A stretch of DNA of 64,000 nucleotides from Rhizobium sp. Root1334 (GTDB lineage: Bacteria > Pseudomonadota > Alphaproteobacteria > Rhizobiales > Rhizobiaceae), in contig NZ_LMEY01000031.1 in assembly GCF_001426665.1 (NCBI RefSeq), forward strand, positions 1,964-65,963, written 5' to 3'. Made by a program: the position numbers and the translations under genes. A model generated the notes under the pieces. That model had not been told where the DNA came from. It ran no database searches and saw only the letters and a program-made list of their open reading frames with translations. This document shows positions 47,754-59,021 of the stretch, piece after piece; position 1 is the stretch's first letter; each line of letters opens with the position of its first letter.

Positions 47754-48726
47754 GCCACTATCCTCTTCGAACGTACGGCGTAGAAAGCGACGGCGGCGAC
47801 GATGATGATGCCGCGCATCACCTGCTTGGCGAAGGCATCGACGCCGGCGAGATTGAAGATCGAATCGATCAGCGAGAAGATGATGACGCCCGCGACAGTA
47901 CCCCAGATTCCACCCTTGCCGCCGGACAGGATCGTACCGCCAATGACAACCACCGCGATCGACTCGAGGTCATAGGCGCCTTCCGTGCCTATCCACGGCG
48001 AGCCGGATTTCAGACGGCTTGCGAGATAGAGGCCGGCGAGTGAGGCGCAGAGGCTGCAGATGATGTGGCTTGCCATCACCACCCGCGTCGTCTTGATGCC
48101 GGCAGCGCGCGCCGTATCGCGATTGCCGCCGACCGAATAGATGTTCGAGCCGAAGCGGGTAAAGCGCAGCACGGCCCAGGCCGCCAGCACGAGGAGCACC
48201 AGCACGATGAGGCTGACCGGCAGCCCGATCACCTCGCCATAGGCGAAATACTGGAACGCATCCGGCACCGAGCCGCCGAACCGGCCATGGAACGAGGCGA
48301 GGCAGCCCTGGATGATCAATGCCATGCCGAGCGTCGCGATCAGCGGATTGACCTCCAGTTTGGTGATCATCAGCCCGTTGAGTGTGCCGACCACTGCACC
48401 CATCAGCAGCACAGCGAGAACGGCAGGTACCATCATCGCCGGATCGCCGTTCATGATCGCCGAGGAGACGACAGCAGACGCCGAGATCAGATGCGCCACC
48501 GACAGGTCGATCGATCCGACGAGGATCGCAAAGGTCTGGCCGACGGCGGTGATGCCGAGCGCGATGGAGCGGTTGAGGATGGAGACCGCCGCTTCCGGCG
48601 TCAGGAAGCGCGTGAGCCCGAGGCCGAGCGCGATCGCGATATAGATGGCGAGCGCTGCTGCAAGCAGCAAAGCCGGTGCATAGCGTTCCATGCGCCAGGC
48701 GGGACGTTTGGTGAGGGTCGCCGTGT

Positions 48727-48730
<4 letters not shown>
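47750..48730 (-). CDS. Ribose-type ABC sugar permease (second subunit)
   Basis: A 326-residue RbsC-class permease with the typical GSIDLSVAHLISASAVV and RFGSNIYSVGGNRDTARAAGI segments. It is linked to the ATPase gene and to the other permease by four-base overlaps, so the block is one transcript. The pair of dissimilar permeases is common in rhizobial sugar and polyol transporters. Confidence 0.85.
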
Positions 48731-50231
<1,501 letters not shown>

Positions 50232-50235
<4 letters not shown>

Positions 50236-51080
50236 GCTGCTGCCCATGTCTTGCGAATGAACGTTGCGCTTTCGGAGAAAAGCGTCTCGAAATCCGGAAA
50301 CAGCGGCCGCCAGACGCGGGTCGCCGCCGCAATCGCCGGCAGGCCGGCCCCGAAGGCCTCAAGCGTCAACCAACCGTCATAACCGATTTCCTTCAACACG
50401 GTGAATATCGCCGCGAAGTCTATGTGCCCCCGCCCTGGGATGCCACGGTCGTTTTCCGACACATGGAAAACGCCTATATCCGGGCCGATCAGCCGGATGG
50501 CCTCTTCCTGCCGGCGCTCCTCCACATTGGCATGGAACGTGTCGTACATGATCTTGAAGGCGGGATGCCCGACCCGGTCGACATAGGCGCGGGACTGTTC
50601 CATCGTGTTGAGATAATAGGTCTCGAAACGGTTGAGCGGCTCGAGGCTCAGATAGATGCCGTGGGCAGCTGCCCGCTCGGCCAGCGCGCGGTGTGCATCC
50701 GCACCGTATTTTAACTCGTCCTCGCTGGCGCCGGTGCCCGTGAAGACGCCGATCGGCGCATGAAAAGGCCCACCCATGCTTTCAGCGCCGAGCGCGATGG
50801 CGCAATCGAGCGCCCAGTCGAGATGAGCAAGCCCGCGCGCCCGAACCTCGGCATCGCCACTGATGGGACTGGCCCCCGGTGTCGGCACGATCGAGGTGGT
50901 CGAGCGGCCAAGACCGAGGGCATCGAGTTTTTTGCCCAGGCGCTCGTAGTGAGCGACCTCGCCCTTGAGGACCGGCACCTCAACGCCGTCGTAACCGAGA
51001 TCGCGCAGCCGACCGATGCTATCGAAATGACTGTCCTCGACGAAATCCGTCAGGCACAGAAGGTTGATGCCGAGTTTCAT
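50232..51080 (-). CDS. TIM-barrel epimerase, D-tagatose/D-psicose 3-epimerase-like
   Basis: A 282-residue AP-endonuclease-2 fold protein with a DTE/DPE pattern: Glu in SLEPLNRFETYYLNT, Asp in KIMYDTFHANVEE, His and Glu in FHVSENDRGIPGRGHIDF, and Glu in WLTLEAFG. These enzymes epimerise free ketoses at C3 using Mn or Co. It overlaps the ATPase gene and follows the second epimerase by seven bases. The substrate is likely the ketose imported by the transporter or its oxidised form. Confidence 0.75.
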
Positions 51081-51087
51081 GGCGCGC

Positions 51088-51954
51088 TCAATGCAGCTTG
51101 ATGCCGAGATCACGGCAAGTGGCGCGGATCCAGGCCAGCGACTTCTCGATCATCGGCCCCGCCGCCCCTTCGCATTCAAGGCTGAGCACGCCATCATAGC
51201 CATGGTCACGCAGTTGGGCGAGGCAGGCCCTGATATTGTCGGCATTGACCCCGTCGCCGAGCGCGCAATGGCTGACGGCAATGCCGGTCAGCCCGCCGCG
51301 CACCGCATCTGCCAGCGATTGCGACACGTCCTTGACGTGGACATGGCTGACCTTGTCGATGAAACGCGGAAGAAACTCGGTCGGCTCCTGGCCGGCGATG
51401 AAGGTATTGCCGGTATCCATGTTCATACGCAGCCACTTCGAATCGACGAAGTCCAGCATGCGTGCCATGAATTCCGGGCGTGTCGTGAAATGCCCGTGCG
51501 GCTCGATATTGACGATGATCTCGTGTGCCTCCGCGACCTCGATGATCTTCTCGTAGCTGCGCTTCATCAGCGCCATCGATTCCTCTTCGCTCAAGCCCTC
51601 CGGCATGTGAAGCCCATCCGTCGTGTCGACGCAAGGGCTGCCGGCCTGCGCGGCCCAGGCGATCGATTTCAGCACATAGGGTACACCCCTAAGCGGACCG
51701 TCCTCGCCGGAAAGCGGATAGGCGGCATCGACCTGGGAGAAGCGCACGCCGTATCGGTCCATCTTGCGGCGAAGCAGCGCGGGGTCTTCGTAGAGCGCGA
51801 CATGCGGCTGGTAGCCGAGGCCGTGAATCCAGCTCACGCCGTCGATCAGGCCGCACTCAATGAAGTGCACATCGTTGTCGTTCGCCCACTGCAAGCATTT
51901 TTCGAACGACCAGTAGGCCGAATTGAACGCGTCCGTGTGGAAGCCTATCCGCAC
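51088..51954 (-). CDS. TIM-barrel sugar isomerase/epimerase (xylose-isomerase-like)
   Basis: A 288-residue AP2Ec-fold protein with likely metal ligands Glu in VNIEPHGHFT, Asp in RMNMDTGNTF, His in SHVHVKDV and Glu in LSLECEG. It resembles IolE/IolH-type sugar isomerases, not the DTE type of its neighbour. The start is GTG at 51954 because GGGAGG stands nine bases before it; the ATG at 51987 lacks a ribosome site. It is the first gene of the seven-gene operon, opposite an AraC regulator. Confidence 0.75.
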   Translation of the reverse strand: MRIGFHTDAFNSAYWSFEKCLQWANDNDVHFIECGLIDGVSWIHGLGYQPHVALYEDPALLRRKMDRYGVRFSQVDAAYPLSGEDGPLRGVPYVLKSIAWAAQAGSPCVDTTDGLHMPEGLSEEESMALMKRSYEKIIEVAEAHEIIVNIEPHGHFTTRPEFMARMLDFVDSKWLRMNMDTGNTFIAGQEPTEFLPRFIDKVSHVHVKDVSQSLADAVRGGLTGIAVSHCALGDGVNADNIRACLAQLRDHGYDGVLSLECEGAAGPMIEKSLAWIRATCRDLGIKLH

Positions 51955-52115
51955 CGGCAAATCCTCCCTGTTTCCCCTCCATGCCATTGAGTTTCAACGG
52001 CAAATCATCAGTGCTTCGATTTGTCACTTGATGATGGTCAAGTATTGCGCAATAAATCGTTGCCCGCGTTCGAAATAGAGGAGTGGTAAATTTTGAACAT
52101 CGGCGGAGGAGAGTG

Positions 52116-53150
52116 ATGAACAAAGCCAACAACGAACGGGCCGTCGGCCGGCCCGCTGTTTTCCGTGAGCCGGGCGCCCTGCTTTATGCCGGCAACTGCC
52201 AGGACCTGATGAAGGCGTCGCTTGCCGGACAGGTCGCGCTCAATGCCTGGACGAGGCGAGGTTATCCGGGGACGGACCTCGGCAAGGCGCTGCCACAAGT
52301 CTGCTCTGTCGGCGGCTGGGACGCGACGACGCCGCAGGACTGGGGCCTGCGCGAACATTGCAACGAGGGTGTCAAGATCGCTTATCTGGCGCGCGGTTCG
52401 CTGACCGTCACGATGGATGGCCGTAAAACCACGCTCAACGAAGGCCAGATGTTCGTCGTGCGGCCATGGCAATTGCATGCGCTCGGCGACCCGACCATCG
52501 GCGCCAGTCATATCATCTGGGTCCTGATGGATATGGGCGTGCGCCGCCCGCACGAGACCTGGCTATGGCCCGATTGGATCGGCTGGCCGGAGCGGGATCG
52601 CAAAAGGCTGAGCGAACTCCTGTCGAAAAACGAGCAGATTTCCTATCTCGCTTCACGCGACGTCACGCGCACCTTCCTGGAGATTCACGAGGTGGTCGCC
52701 GGCGGCGACATCGAGGGCGGCGAAGCGAGGCTGCGCCTGCTGATCTCGATGATGCTGCTGCAGTTCCGCCAGATGCTGGAAAGCCAGTCGCCGGTGCTGG
52801 ACCTTGCCCTTGCGAGCTCGAAACGCACCGTGGAGATTTTCCTGAAACGACTACGACACGCGCTCGACGAAGACTGGACGCTGGAGAACATGGCGGCCGA
52901 GTGCAATCTCTCACGCACCCAGTTCACCCAGCATTGCCAGGTACTAACCAACATGACGCCTGTTCGCTATTTGCAGATGCTGCGACTCACGGCGGCACGC
53001 CAACTGCTCGAGAGTGGTCAGCAATCCGTTACCCACGTCGCCTTCGACTGCGGATTCTCGTCCAGCCAGTACTTTGCCACCTGCTATAAGAAGCGTTTCG
53101 GTTTTTCTCCAGTGGAGACGCCGCGACTGCAGGCAACTATGAGTGGCTGA
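52116..53150 (+). CDS. AraC-family regulator of the epimerase/sugar ABC operon
   Basis: A 344-residue AraC protein. The N-terminal cupin part has GVKIAYLARGSLTVTMDGRK, a ligand-sensing fold. The C-terminal two helix-turn-helices are WTLENMAAECNLSRTQF and VTHVAFDCGFSSSQYF with the typical end KRFGFSP. It is divergent from the operon starting at 51954, so it probably activates it with the imported sugar. A strong GGAGGAGAG precedes ATG 52116. Confidence 0.83.
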   Translation: MNKANNERAVGRPAVFREPGALLYAGNCQDLMKASLAGQVALNAWTRRGYPGTDLGKALPQVCSVGGWDATTPQDWGLREHCNEGVKIAYLARGSLTVTMDGRKTTLNEGQMFVVRPWQLHALGDPTIGASHIIWVLMDMGVRRPHETWLWPDWIGWPERDRKRLSELLSKNEQISYLASRDVTRTFLEIHEVVAGGDIEGGEARLRLLISMMLLQFRQMLESQSPVLDLALASSKRTVEIFLKRLRHALDEDWTLENMAAECNLSRTQFTQHCQVLTNMTPVRYLQMLRLTAARQLLESGQQSVTHVAFDCGFSSSQYFATCYKKRFGFSPVETPRLQATMSG

Positions 53151-53332
53151 ACGCGTTTGCGGCAGGTTCCATTTTCGGGAACGGGCGGGCTTCAACGCCG
53201 GCGGTGGCCAGCAGGCCGAGCTTGCGCCAACATTCCAACCGGGTGCCCCCTTGGGGCATTGCCAGTAAGACGCGCTCCATTCGAGCACGCTCCGATCGAG
53301 AGCTGGCAAAGGGAGTTCTTCCTGCGGTAAGC

Positions 53333-54619
53333 CTACGACTTGCTTTCGGCGACTAACGGCATTTGGTTCATTCTGTATAACAGGTTCTCCGCGGCCTTTA
53401 TCGGCAACAATGTCCTCAGCATATCAGGCCAGTTGTCGAGAGCTATCCTCACCGACTTTTTGATTTCTTTTTCGATCCAGTCCGGTTCCAACTCCAGGAA
53501 GTCGGCAATCCGGCGAAAACGATGCAGGCTGACCTTGGAAAAATCGTAAGTTCCCGCCATTTTCAATGCGAGCCGATCACCAGGGGCGAACAAGACTGTA
53601 GGGACGATATCGTAAGCCGGCGACAGCCGTACCACGCCCGGTGCTGGGAAAATAAAAGACCAGTTTTTCAGGTGGTTGTCACCGTTTCCAATGAGGACAT
53701 CGGCAACCATCCTGCGAAACCCCTCAAGGACGTCAGCACGCCAGTCCGTACTAAAGCGCTTTATCATGTTCAGCATCGTTTCATAGGTCGCCATGGTGTA
53801 TTTCCGCTCCCCTACCGCACCCACGATTTGAGCACCATCCTCCATATGAATGCGTTGCTCTGCACCAGGCCTGTCGAAGCGATCGACGACAAGGGCGTTT
53901 TCCCCCTCGCTGAGAAGCCTCTCATCTATGCCGTAGATATTCTTGGTCGACGTTAGGCGACAATTTGCCGTGTCAATCCCGAGCATTTTGCTGACGGTCA
54001 TCGCGGCATACTCGGCCTCTGGAAGACCGGGATATTGCTTCGTTGGTACTTTCAAAATGCACCGGCCTTCGCCGGCGCGCCCCGGCGCAGTGAGCCGATC
54101 GCCATCTGCAATTGCCGAAAATTTGAGTTGAACGCCAGCCAAGGAAAATTTCACGGCTCCTTCAGGCAAAGGGGCGGCCACGCCGCGGATACTTTGAACT
54201 TCGATCGGACCAACAGACGAGGGCACCGCTGTTTCAGGCGTGACAATAATTGCTCCCGGCAAATCTGCCCCGAGACGGATCAAGAGATCGAACTGGTCGT
54301 GATCGCCAGGTCCCATCTCACTCATGACGAGATCACGCAGTGCGCCTTCGGGCAATAGGCCGGAAAACCATGGCGGCAGATAGCCATTGAGACCGATTTT
54401 GTCACCGCGACCAGCCAAACGCCTACGGGTCGCTTCTTCGTCGCCGGGGACATACCAGCTTAAACTTACAATTGGCCGCTGGTCATCGCGAAAATATGCT
54501 TCGTCCACGAAGAAGGCGGACGCGCCGGTGCTGTCGCGCGAAAGTGTACCGACGCGAACCATACTTTGGTCGGGCCGAACCAGCCTAACGGCTAAAACTG
54601 CACTCTCCTTCGCCATCAA
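53333..54619 (-). CDS. hipA: HipA-family Ser/Thr kinase toxin
   Basis: A 428-residue HipA protein with the Gly-rich loop KFSLAGVQLKFSA, DRFDR, the catalytic GNGDNHLKNWSF and the metal-binding SPAYDIV. HipA kinases phosphorylate glutamyl-tRNA synthetase or other targets and slow growth. Its start overlaps the HipB-like antitoxin stop by four bases. All kinase residues look intact. The pair sits between two sugar operons with its own upstream repeats, so it is an inserted cassette. Confidence 0.88.
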   Translation of the reverse strand: MMAKESAVLAVRLVRPDQSMVRVGTLSRDSTGASAFFVDEAYFRDDQRPIVSLSWYVPGDEEATRRRLAGRGDKIGLNGYLPPWFSGLLPEGALRDLVMSEMGPGDHDQFDLLIRLGADLPGAIIVTPETAVPSSVGPIEVQSIRGVAAPLPEGAVKFSLAGVQLKFSAIADGDRLTAPGRAGEGRCILKVPTKQYPGLPEAEYAAMTVSKMLGIDTANCRLTSTKNIYGIDERLLSEGENALVVDRFDRPGAEQRIHMEDGAQIVGAVGERKYTMATYETMLNMIKRFSTDWRADVLEGFRRMVADVLIGNGDNHLKNWSFIFPAPGVVRLSPAYDIVPTVLFAPGDRLALKMAGTYDFSKVSLHRFRRIADFLELEPDWIEKEIKKSVRIALDNWPDMLRTLLPIKAAENLLYRMNQMPLVAESKS

Positions 54620-54960
54620 GATTCCTCGTCATCGGAAAGATCAACAAAGAGGTTTTCGAACGTTTCGTTGTGCTCATCACCCCTTTTTGACGAGGCCCGT
54701 CTCGGGGCTAAAGACTCCGCTACATCCGCATATCGTTCCTTCGGCACCAGAAGCGGCATGACACCCAAAGCGTCGCAACAGTCGAGAAGAAGGGTCAATC
54801 GGTCCTTGCCCTTGCGGCTATGAACGAGATCTCGTTCCAATTCGGAAATCCGCGCACGGTCCCGGCCCACGCGCTGCGCAAGATCCGGCTGCGTCATCGC
54901 CCTTGCTTTACGGGTCGTCTGCAGCTGCGAACCGAGTTCTTTCGCAATATCAAGCGCCAT
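54616..54960 (-). CDS. hipB: HipB-like XRE antitoxin
   Basis: A 114-residue protein with an N-terminal XRE domain (LGSQLQTTRKARAMTQPDLAQRVGRDRARISELERDL) and an acidic tail ending VDLSDDEES that may contact HipA. It should bind DNA and neutralise HipA. It is longer than E. coli HipB (88 residues). TTACGCTAC occurs at 54960-54968 and again at 54989-54997, next to its start, and may be part of the operator. Confidence 0.82.
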   Translation of the reverse strand: MALDIAKELGSQLQTTRKARAMTQPDLAQRVGRDRARISELERDLVHSRKGKDRLTLLLDCCDALGVMPLLVPKERYADVAESLAPRRASSKRGDEHNETFENLFVDLSDDEES

Positions 54961-55020
54961 TACGCTACTTCTCCCATTAAGAGCGTCGTTACGCTACCGA
55001 AAAACTTGACGACACGAAAG

Positions 55021-55059
55021 CGGAATTGCGCTCATTTGAGAACATAGATCGCAATTCCG
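55021..55059. promoter_or_regulatory. Perfect 10-bp inverted repeat upstream of hipBA
   Basis: CGGAATTGCG (55021-55030) and CGCAATTCCG (55050-55059) are perfectly complementary around 19 bases, and ATTTTTTG follows on the plus strand. No plus-strand gene ends nearby, so a HipB operator about 60-100 bases before hipB is more likely than a terminator. Confidence 0.5.
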
Positions 55060-55067
55060 ATTTTTTG

Positions 55068-55243
55068 AGGTCGAAACAAGATTTCAAAAAATCGCACGCG
55101 GCCTCATCAATCAAAGACAACAACGGCAGATATTGTGGTGACGCCCCGTCTCCATCGGTCGTGGGAAATGTCCCAATGGCTTCTGATCAATGAAGATTGG
55201 TAAGCCGCAGACAGCGTAATGTCGCCCACGACAGCACTATTCT
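55068..55243. other. Non-coding stretch without recognised features
   Basis: It lies between the hipBA upstream repeat and the stop of the small candidate lipoprotein gene. No open frame with a ribosome site, no RNA-like fold and no repeat was seen. Confidence 0.4.
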
Positions 55244-55366
55244 TTATTGAATGATACATGTTCCTGGCCAATCCCGGCAGGAGTTCCGCGCGCAGCTGAC
55301 CAGAGACACGGCGGCGATCAGGACGCAGGCGATGGCGGTAATTTTTCGAAATGTTGCGCTTCTCAA
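55244..55366 (-). CDS. Small candidate lipoprotein (40 residues)
   Basis: A short frame starting TTG at 55366 with AAGGA eight to nine bases upstream. It encodes a basic N terminus (RSATFRK), a hydrophobic core (ITAIACVLIAAV) and the lipobox LVSC at 22-25, then a short Cys-rich tail (ARNSCRDWPGTCIIQ). This is the layout of an entericidin-sized lipoprotein. It begins 42 bases after the IclR-type gene stop on the same strand. The TTG start and small size keep confidence modest. Confidence 0.4.
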   Translation of the reverse strand: MRSATFRKITAIACVLIAAVSLVSCARNSCRDWPGTCIIQ

Positions 55367-55408
55367 TGGCTCGGTCCTTGTCTTTTCGTATCTATCTTTT
55401 CAGCAGTC

Positions 55409-56191
55409 CTAAGAGGGTTGTGTGCGCGTCGCATCGCGCAGGGAAACTGCCGCCTTCATCAGGCAACTGAGATAGTGATCCCGGTTGGCAAGACCATCAT
55501 CCCGTGGCGTCACCAAGCATAGTGTAGCGACGGGATGTTTGCTTTCGTCCTTCAGGGGGACCGCAAAGCAGTGCGTGAAACTGTCCACGATACTGTTGAA
55601 GGTAAAAAATCCGTCCTTCTCGGCTTGGCGCACTTCCGCCAGAAACGTTTGCGGTTCGAGCCATTCGCCATTGGGAAGCCGGAAATCCGATTTCGGGATG
55701 AAGGCAAGAATCTCTTCATTGCTGAGATGGCTGACGAGAAGCCGCCCCGAGGCCGTCCACGGGATGGGTATCAAGCGCCCCACATCTGTCGCGATTCTAA
55801 ATGGGCGAGCGCCTTCTTTCACACGCACGACCATGTATTTGTTGCCATCCAGCATGCAGAACTGCGCCGTCTCGCGCGTTTCGCCAGCAAGCCACTCCAG
55901 TGCGTTCTCGCATTCGCGAGTGAAGTCAAAATGGTTCTCATAGGCCGCGCCTAGGAAATAGAGCTTTCGGCCTAGAAATACGCGGCCGTCGCCGCCCGTG
56001 AATTCGAGGATACCATTGCGCAGCAGAAGGTTGACCAACTCGTAGACCGATGAGCGCGGTGCGCCGATTTGAGCGGCGATCTCGTTCGGCTTAAGCGCTC
56101 GCCGGTTCTGCCGCAGGAAATCGAGGATTTCGAAGGCGCGATCGAGCCCGCGGGCCCGCTTTCCCCCTGCATCGTCGGCAATTGAATCCAT
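55409..56191 (-). CDS. IclR-family regulator of the second sugar-type ABC operon
   Basis: A 260-residue IclR protein with winged helix LDRAFEILDFLRQNRRALKPNEIAAQIGAPRSSVYELVNLL and an effector domain including IPWTASGRLLVSHLS. It is divergent from the operon that starts at 56417 and probably represses it. ATG at 56191 is used; the longer frame to 56305 covers the promoter area. Effector unknown. Confidence 0.82.
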   Translation of the reverse strand: MDSIADDAGGKRARGLDRAFEILDFLRQNRRALKPNEIAAQIGAPRSSVYELVNLLLRNGILEFTGGDGRVFLGRKLYFLGAAYENHFDFTRECENALEWLAGETRETAQFCMLDGNKYMVVRVKEGARPFRIATDVGRLIPIPWTASGRLLVSHLSNEEILAFIPKSDFRLPNGEWLEPQTFLAEVRQAEKDGFFTFNSIVDSFTHCFAVPLKDESKHPVATLCLVTPRDDGLANRDHYLSCLMKAAVSLRDATRTQPS

Positions 56192-56326
56192 CGTCCCATT
56201 CCCTGCGTGTCGTCGGTCAAGCTTGTCATGTGAGCCAGCCGATCTGTCAACCCGCGCATTCGCAACGCCTGAACGAAATTTTGCAGCCCCTCTTGCGGGC
56301 GGCAAAAATCAGCATAAGATCGCGAC

Positions 56327-56362
56327 GTCCAATATTTAGATCATATGTACATTATAATGGAC
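56327..56362. promoter_or_regulatory. Candidate IclR operator
   Basis: GTCCA (56327-56331) and TGGAC (56358-56362) bound an A/T-rich dyad that contains ATGTACAT, within the 225-base divergent spacer and about 55 bases before the operon start. It may overlap the promoter. Tentative. Confidence 0.45.
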
Positions 56363-56416
56363 ATTGACGGATGGCAAGCCCGGTTCTGCTGCCGCCTACA
56401 AAAAAGGGGAACTACA

Positions 56417-57490
56417 ATGAAGACTTTTGAAAACAACCCGTCCGCCTCGCTACGCAGCCGCCTCTTCGCAGGCGCCGCCATGGCGATGGGCCTGCTGGCG
56501 CTTTCGGCCGGCACGGCATCGGCCGCCGCCAATTGCATCAAGGGTGATCGCAAGGCGCCCTATACGGTCGGCTGGGCGAACATCTATTCGGTGCCGACCT
56601 GGATGAAGCAGACGGAGGGCACGATTGCCGCCGAAGTGGAGGAACTGAAGAAGGCGGGTCTCGTGAAGGACCTGATGATCACCGACGCGCAGGGCAATGC
56701 GCAGACGCAGATCCAGCACATCCAGTCGATGATCGACGCCAATGTCGATGCCATCGTCGTCATCGCCGGTTCGTCCAATGCGCTTGACCGCGTGATTTCG
56801 GACGCCTGCGACAAGGGCATCGCCATCGTCAACTTCGACAGCCTTGTCAACACTGACAAGGTGACGGCGAAGATCAACACCGATTCCGGCGAATGGGGCG
56901 CTGGCGCTGCCAAGTGGCTTTCCGACCAGCTCGGCGGGAAGGGCAAGATCATCGTCATGAACGGCCCGGCCGGTATTTCCGTCAGCGACGACCGCCGCAA
57001 GGGCGCCCAGCCGGTGCTCGATGCCAATCCGGATCTGAAAATCATTACCGAGACGAACACGGAATACAACGCAGCACCCGCGCAAGAAGCAATGACCAGC
57101 CTGCTCTTCGCCAATCCGGAAATCGACGGCGTGCTGTCGCTTGGCGGCGCAATCTCGGCCGGCTCCATCATGGCCTTCGATCGCCAGGGCCGTGAGCAGG
57201 TGCCGGTGACGGGTGAAAATGCCCGCCAGTTCCTGGAACTCTGGAAGGAGAAAGGCCTCAAGGGCTGGGCAACTATGCAGCCGAACTGGCTCGGTGCGCT
57301 CTCGGTCTATACGGCCGTGCAGGCGCTGGAAGGCAAGGACGTGCCGGCCTTCATCAAGGTACCGCTGCCGGTCATCGACGACAGCACGATCGACAGCTAC
57401 CTCGCCCGCGCCGATCAGTTCCCTGCAGACGGCTACATCTACTCGGATTACGACCAGGCGCTCTTCGACAAACTGCTCGCCCAGAAGTAA
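56417..57490 (+). CDS. Ribose-type ABC solute-binding protein
   Basis: A 357-residue RbsB-class binding protein with a signal peptide (SRLFAGAAMAMGLLALSAG..., cleavage near residue 36). The first lobe starts PYTVGWANIYSVPTWMKQT, and the hinge includes VDAIVVIAGSSNALDRV. AAAGGGG precedes ATG 56417. It heads an operon with ATPase, two permeases, an amidohydrolase, a PLP enzyme, RidA and a deacylase. Those enzymes suggest an amino-acid-like or acylated compound, although the receptor is of the sugar class. Confidence 0.82.
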   Translation: MKTFENNPSASLRSRLFAGAAMAMGLLALSAGTASAAANCIKGDRKAPYTVGWANIYSVPTWMKQTEGTIAAEVEELKKAGLVKDLMITDAQGNAQTQIQHIQSMIDANVDAIVVIAGSSNALDRVISDACDKGIAIVNFDSLVNTDKVTAKINTDSGEWGAGAAKWLSDQLGGKGKIIVMNGPAGISVSDDRRKGAQPVLDANPDLKIITETNTEYNAAPAQEAMTSLLFANPEIDGVLSLGGAISAGSIMAFDRQGREQVPVTGENARQFLELWKEKGLKGWATMQPNWLGALSVYTAVQALEGKDVPAFIKVPLPVIDDSTIDSYLARADQFPADGYIYSDYDQALFDKLLAQK

Positions 57491-57512
57491 TTCCCGGTCA
57501 AAGGAAGCCGTC

Positions 57513-59021
57513 ATGACGGATCAAAAACCCCTGCTGGAAGCCCGGCAGGTGTTCAAGGGATTTTTTGGCAATCCCGTTCTGAAGGGCGTCGATATCGCCC
57601 TTCACCCGGGCAGGGTTCACGCCCTGCTCGGAGAGAACGGCGCGGGAAAATCCACTCTGATCAACCTTCTCTCCGGCGCTCTCCAGCCGGATAGCGGCAC
57701 GATTGCCGTCGACGGAAAACCGGTCGGGCGTTTCAGCCCGGCCGCGGCCCGTGCGGCCGGTATCGCCGTGGTGCAGCAGGAGCTGAGCCTCACGGCGGAC
57801 CTGTCGATTGCCGAAAATATCGGTCTCGGCGCCTTTCCGCGCCGCTTCGGTCTGATCGACTATGCCGAACTGCATCGCGGCGTGCGAAATGTCTGCGACA
57901 TGGTTGGCCTCACCGAGCCGCTCGACATGCCCGTTGCCGATCTCGCTCTCGGCCGGCGGCAAATGGTGGAGATTGCCAAGGCGCTCTTTCGTAGGCCGCG
58001 CGTGCTGATCCTCGACGAGCCAACCTCCTCGCTTTCGGCGCATGAGGCTGGCATTCTTGCGCGCGTCATCGAGACGTTGCGCGACCGGGGAACCGCCCTT
58101 CTCTATATTTCCCACCGCCTCAACGAGGTGCAGGCGCTTTGCTCGCACGTCACGGTGCTCAAGGACGGCGGCGTCACGGCGGACCAGTCGCTGTCGGGCA
58201 TCGACGGCGAGGGGCTGGTGCGCCTGATGGTCGGCCGTGAGACGGGCGATCTCTTCCCGCCGCGTGCCGCCGCCAATCCCGGCGCGTTGCGCATCAATGT
58301 CGAAGGTTTTTCCGCCGGTCTCGTGCGCGATATCGGTTTTTCCGGCCGGGCCGGCGAGATCGTCGGTATCGGCGGCCTGGTGGGACAGGGGCAGGAAGAC
58401 CTGCTGCTCGGCCTCTATGGCGCCATTCCTGCCCGGGCCGCGAAGGCGGAAGTCTCTGGGAAACCGGGCCTGCCCGCCCATGTCGGTTCAGCCAATGCCG
58501 CCGGCCTCGTCTATGTGCCGGCCGACCGCAAGCATGAGGGGCTCGTCCTGCCCCATTCCATCGCGTCCAACCTGATCCTCCCCTCGCTTGGGCGTCTCGC
58601 CCGCAACGGTTTTCGCGATCGCGGCGCGGAAACGCGGCTGATCGCCGAACTTGCCAAACGGCTCACCATCAAGGGCGACGTGGCCCGCCCCGTACAGGCG
58701 CTTTCGGGCGGCAACCAACAGAAGGTGGCGCTTGCCAAATGGCTGCCGCTCGATCCTTCCGTGCTGCTGCTCAACGACCCCACGCGCGGCGTCGACATCG
58801 AAACCAAGCGGGAAATCTACCTGATGCTGCGCGGTTTCGCTGCCGAAGGGCGGCTCGTCATCATCGCCAGTTCCGACACGCCGGAACTCGTCCATCTCTG
58901 TGACCGTGTCGTGGTGCTGCGCGAGGGCCGTGTTGCCGCGGAACTCGCCGGTGAAGCGATCAGCGAAGAGGCCATCGTCGGCGCGGCCATGGGCGTCGAC
59001 AGAAAGGGAACTGCCGCATGA
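57513..59021 (+). CDS. Ribose-type ABC double ATPase
   Basis: A 502-residue RbsA-class ATPase. The N-terminal site is canonical (GENGAGKST; VLILDEPTSSLS), though the N-terminal signature is LALGRRQM instead of LSGGxxQ. The second half has degenerate Walker A (GGLVGQGQEDL), LSGGNQQK and LLLNDPTRGVD, a variant common in the class. AAGGAAG precedes ATG 57513, 22 bases after the binding-protein stop. The next permease start overlaps its stop. Confidence 0.85.
   Translation: MTDQKPLLEARQVFKGFFGNPVLKGVDIALHPGRVHALLGENGAGKSTLINLLSGALQPDSGTIAVDGKPVGRFSPAAARAAGIAVVQQELSLTADLSIAENIGLGAFPRRFGLIDYAELHRGVRNVCDMVGLTEPLDMPVADLALGRRQMVEIAKALFRRPRVLILDEPTSSLSAHEAGILARVIETLRDRGTALLYISHRLNEVQALCSHVTVLKDGGVTADQSLSGIDGEGLVRLMVGRETGDLFPPRAAANPGALRINVEGFSAGLVRDIGFSGRAGEIVGIGGLVGQGQEDLLLGLYGAIPARAAKAEVSGKPGLPAHVGSANAAGLVYVPADRKHEGLVLPHSIASNLILPSLGRLARNGFRDRGAETRLIAELAKRLTIKGDVARPVQALSGGNQQKVALAKWLPLDPSVLLLNDPTRGVDIETKREIYLMLRGFAAEGRLVIIASSDTPELVHLCDRVVVLREGRVAAELAGEAISEEAIVGAAMGVDRKGTAA

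Noticed and set aside
53151-53332. Minus-strand frame reaching into the AraC gene (52944-53309)
   Set aside because: It overlaps the conserved end of the AraC gene antisense and shows no family features; the spacer holds nothing recognisable.
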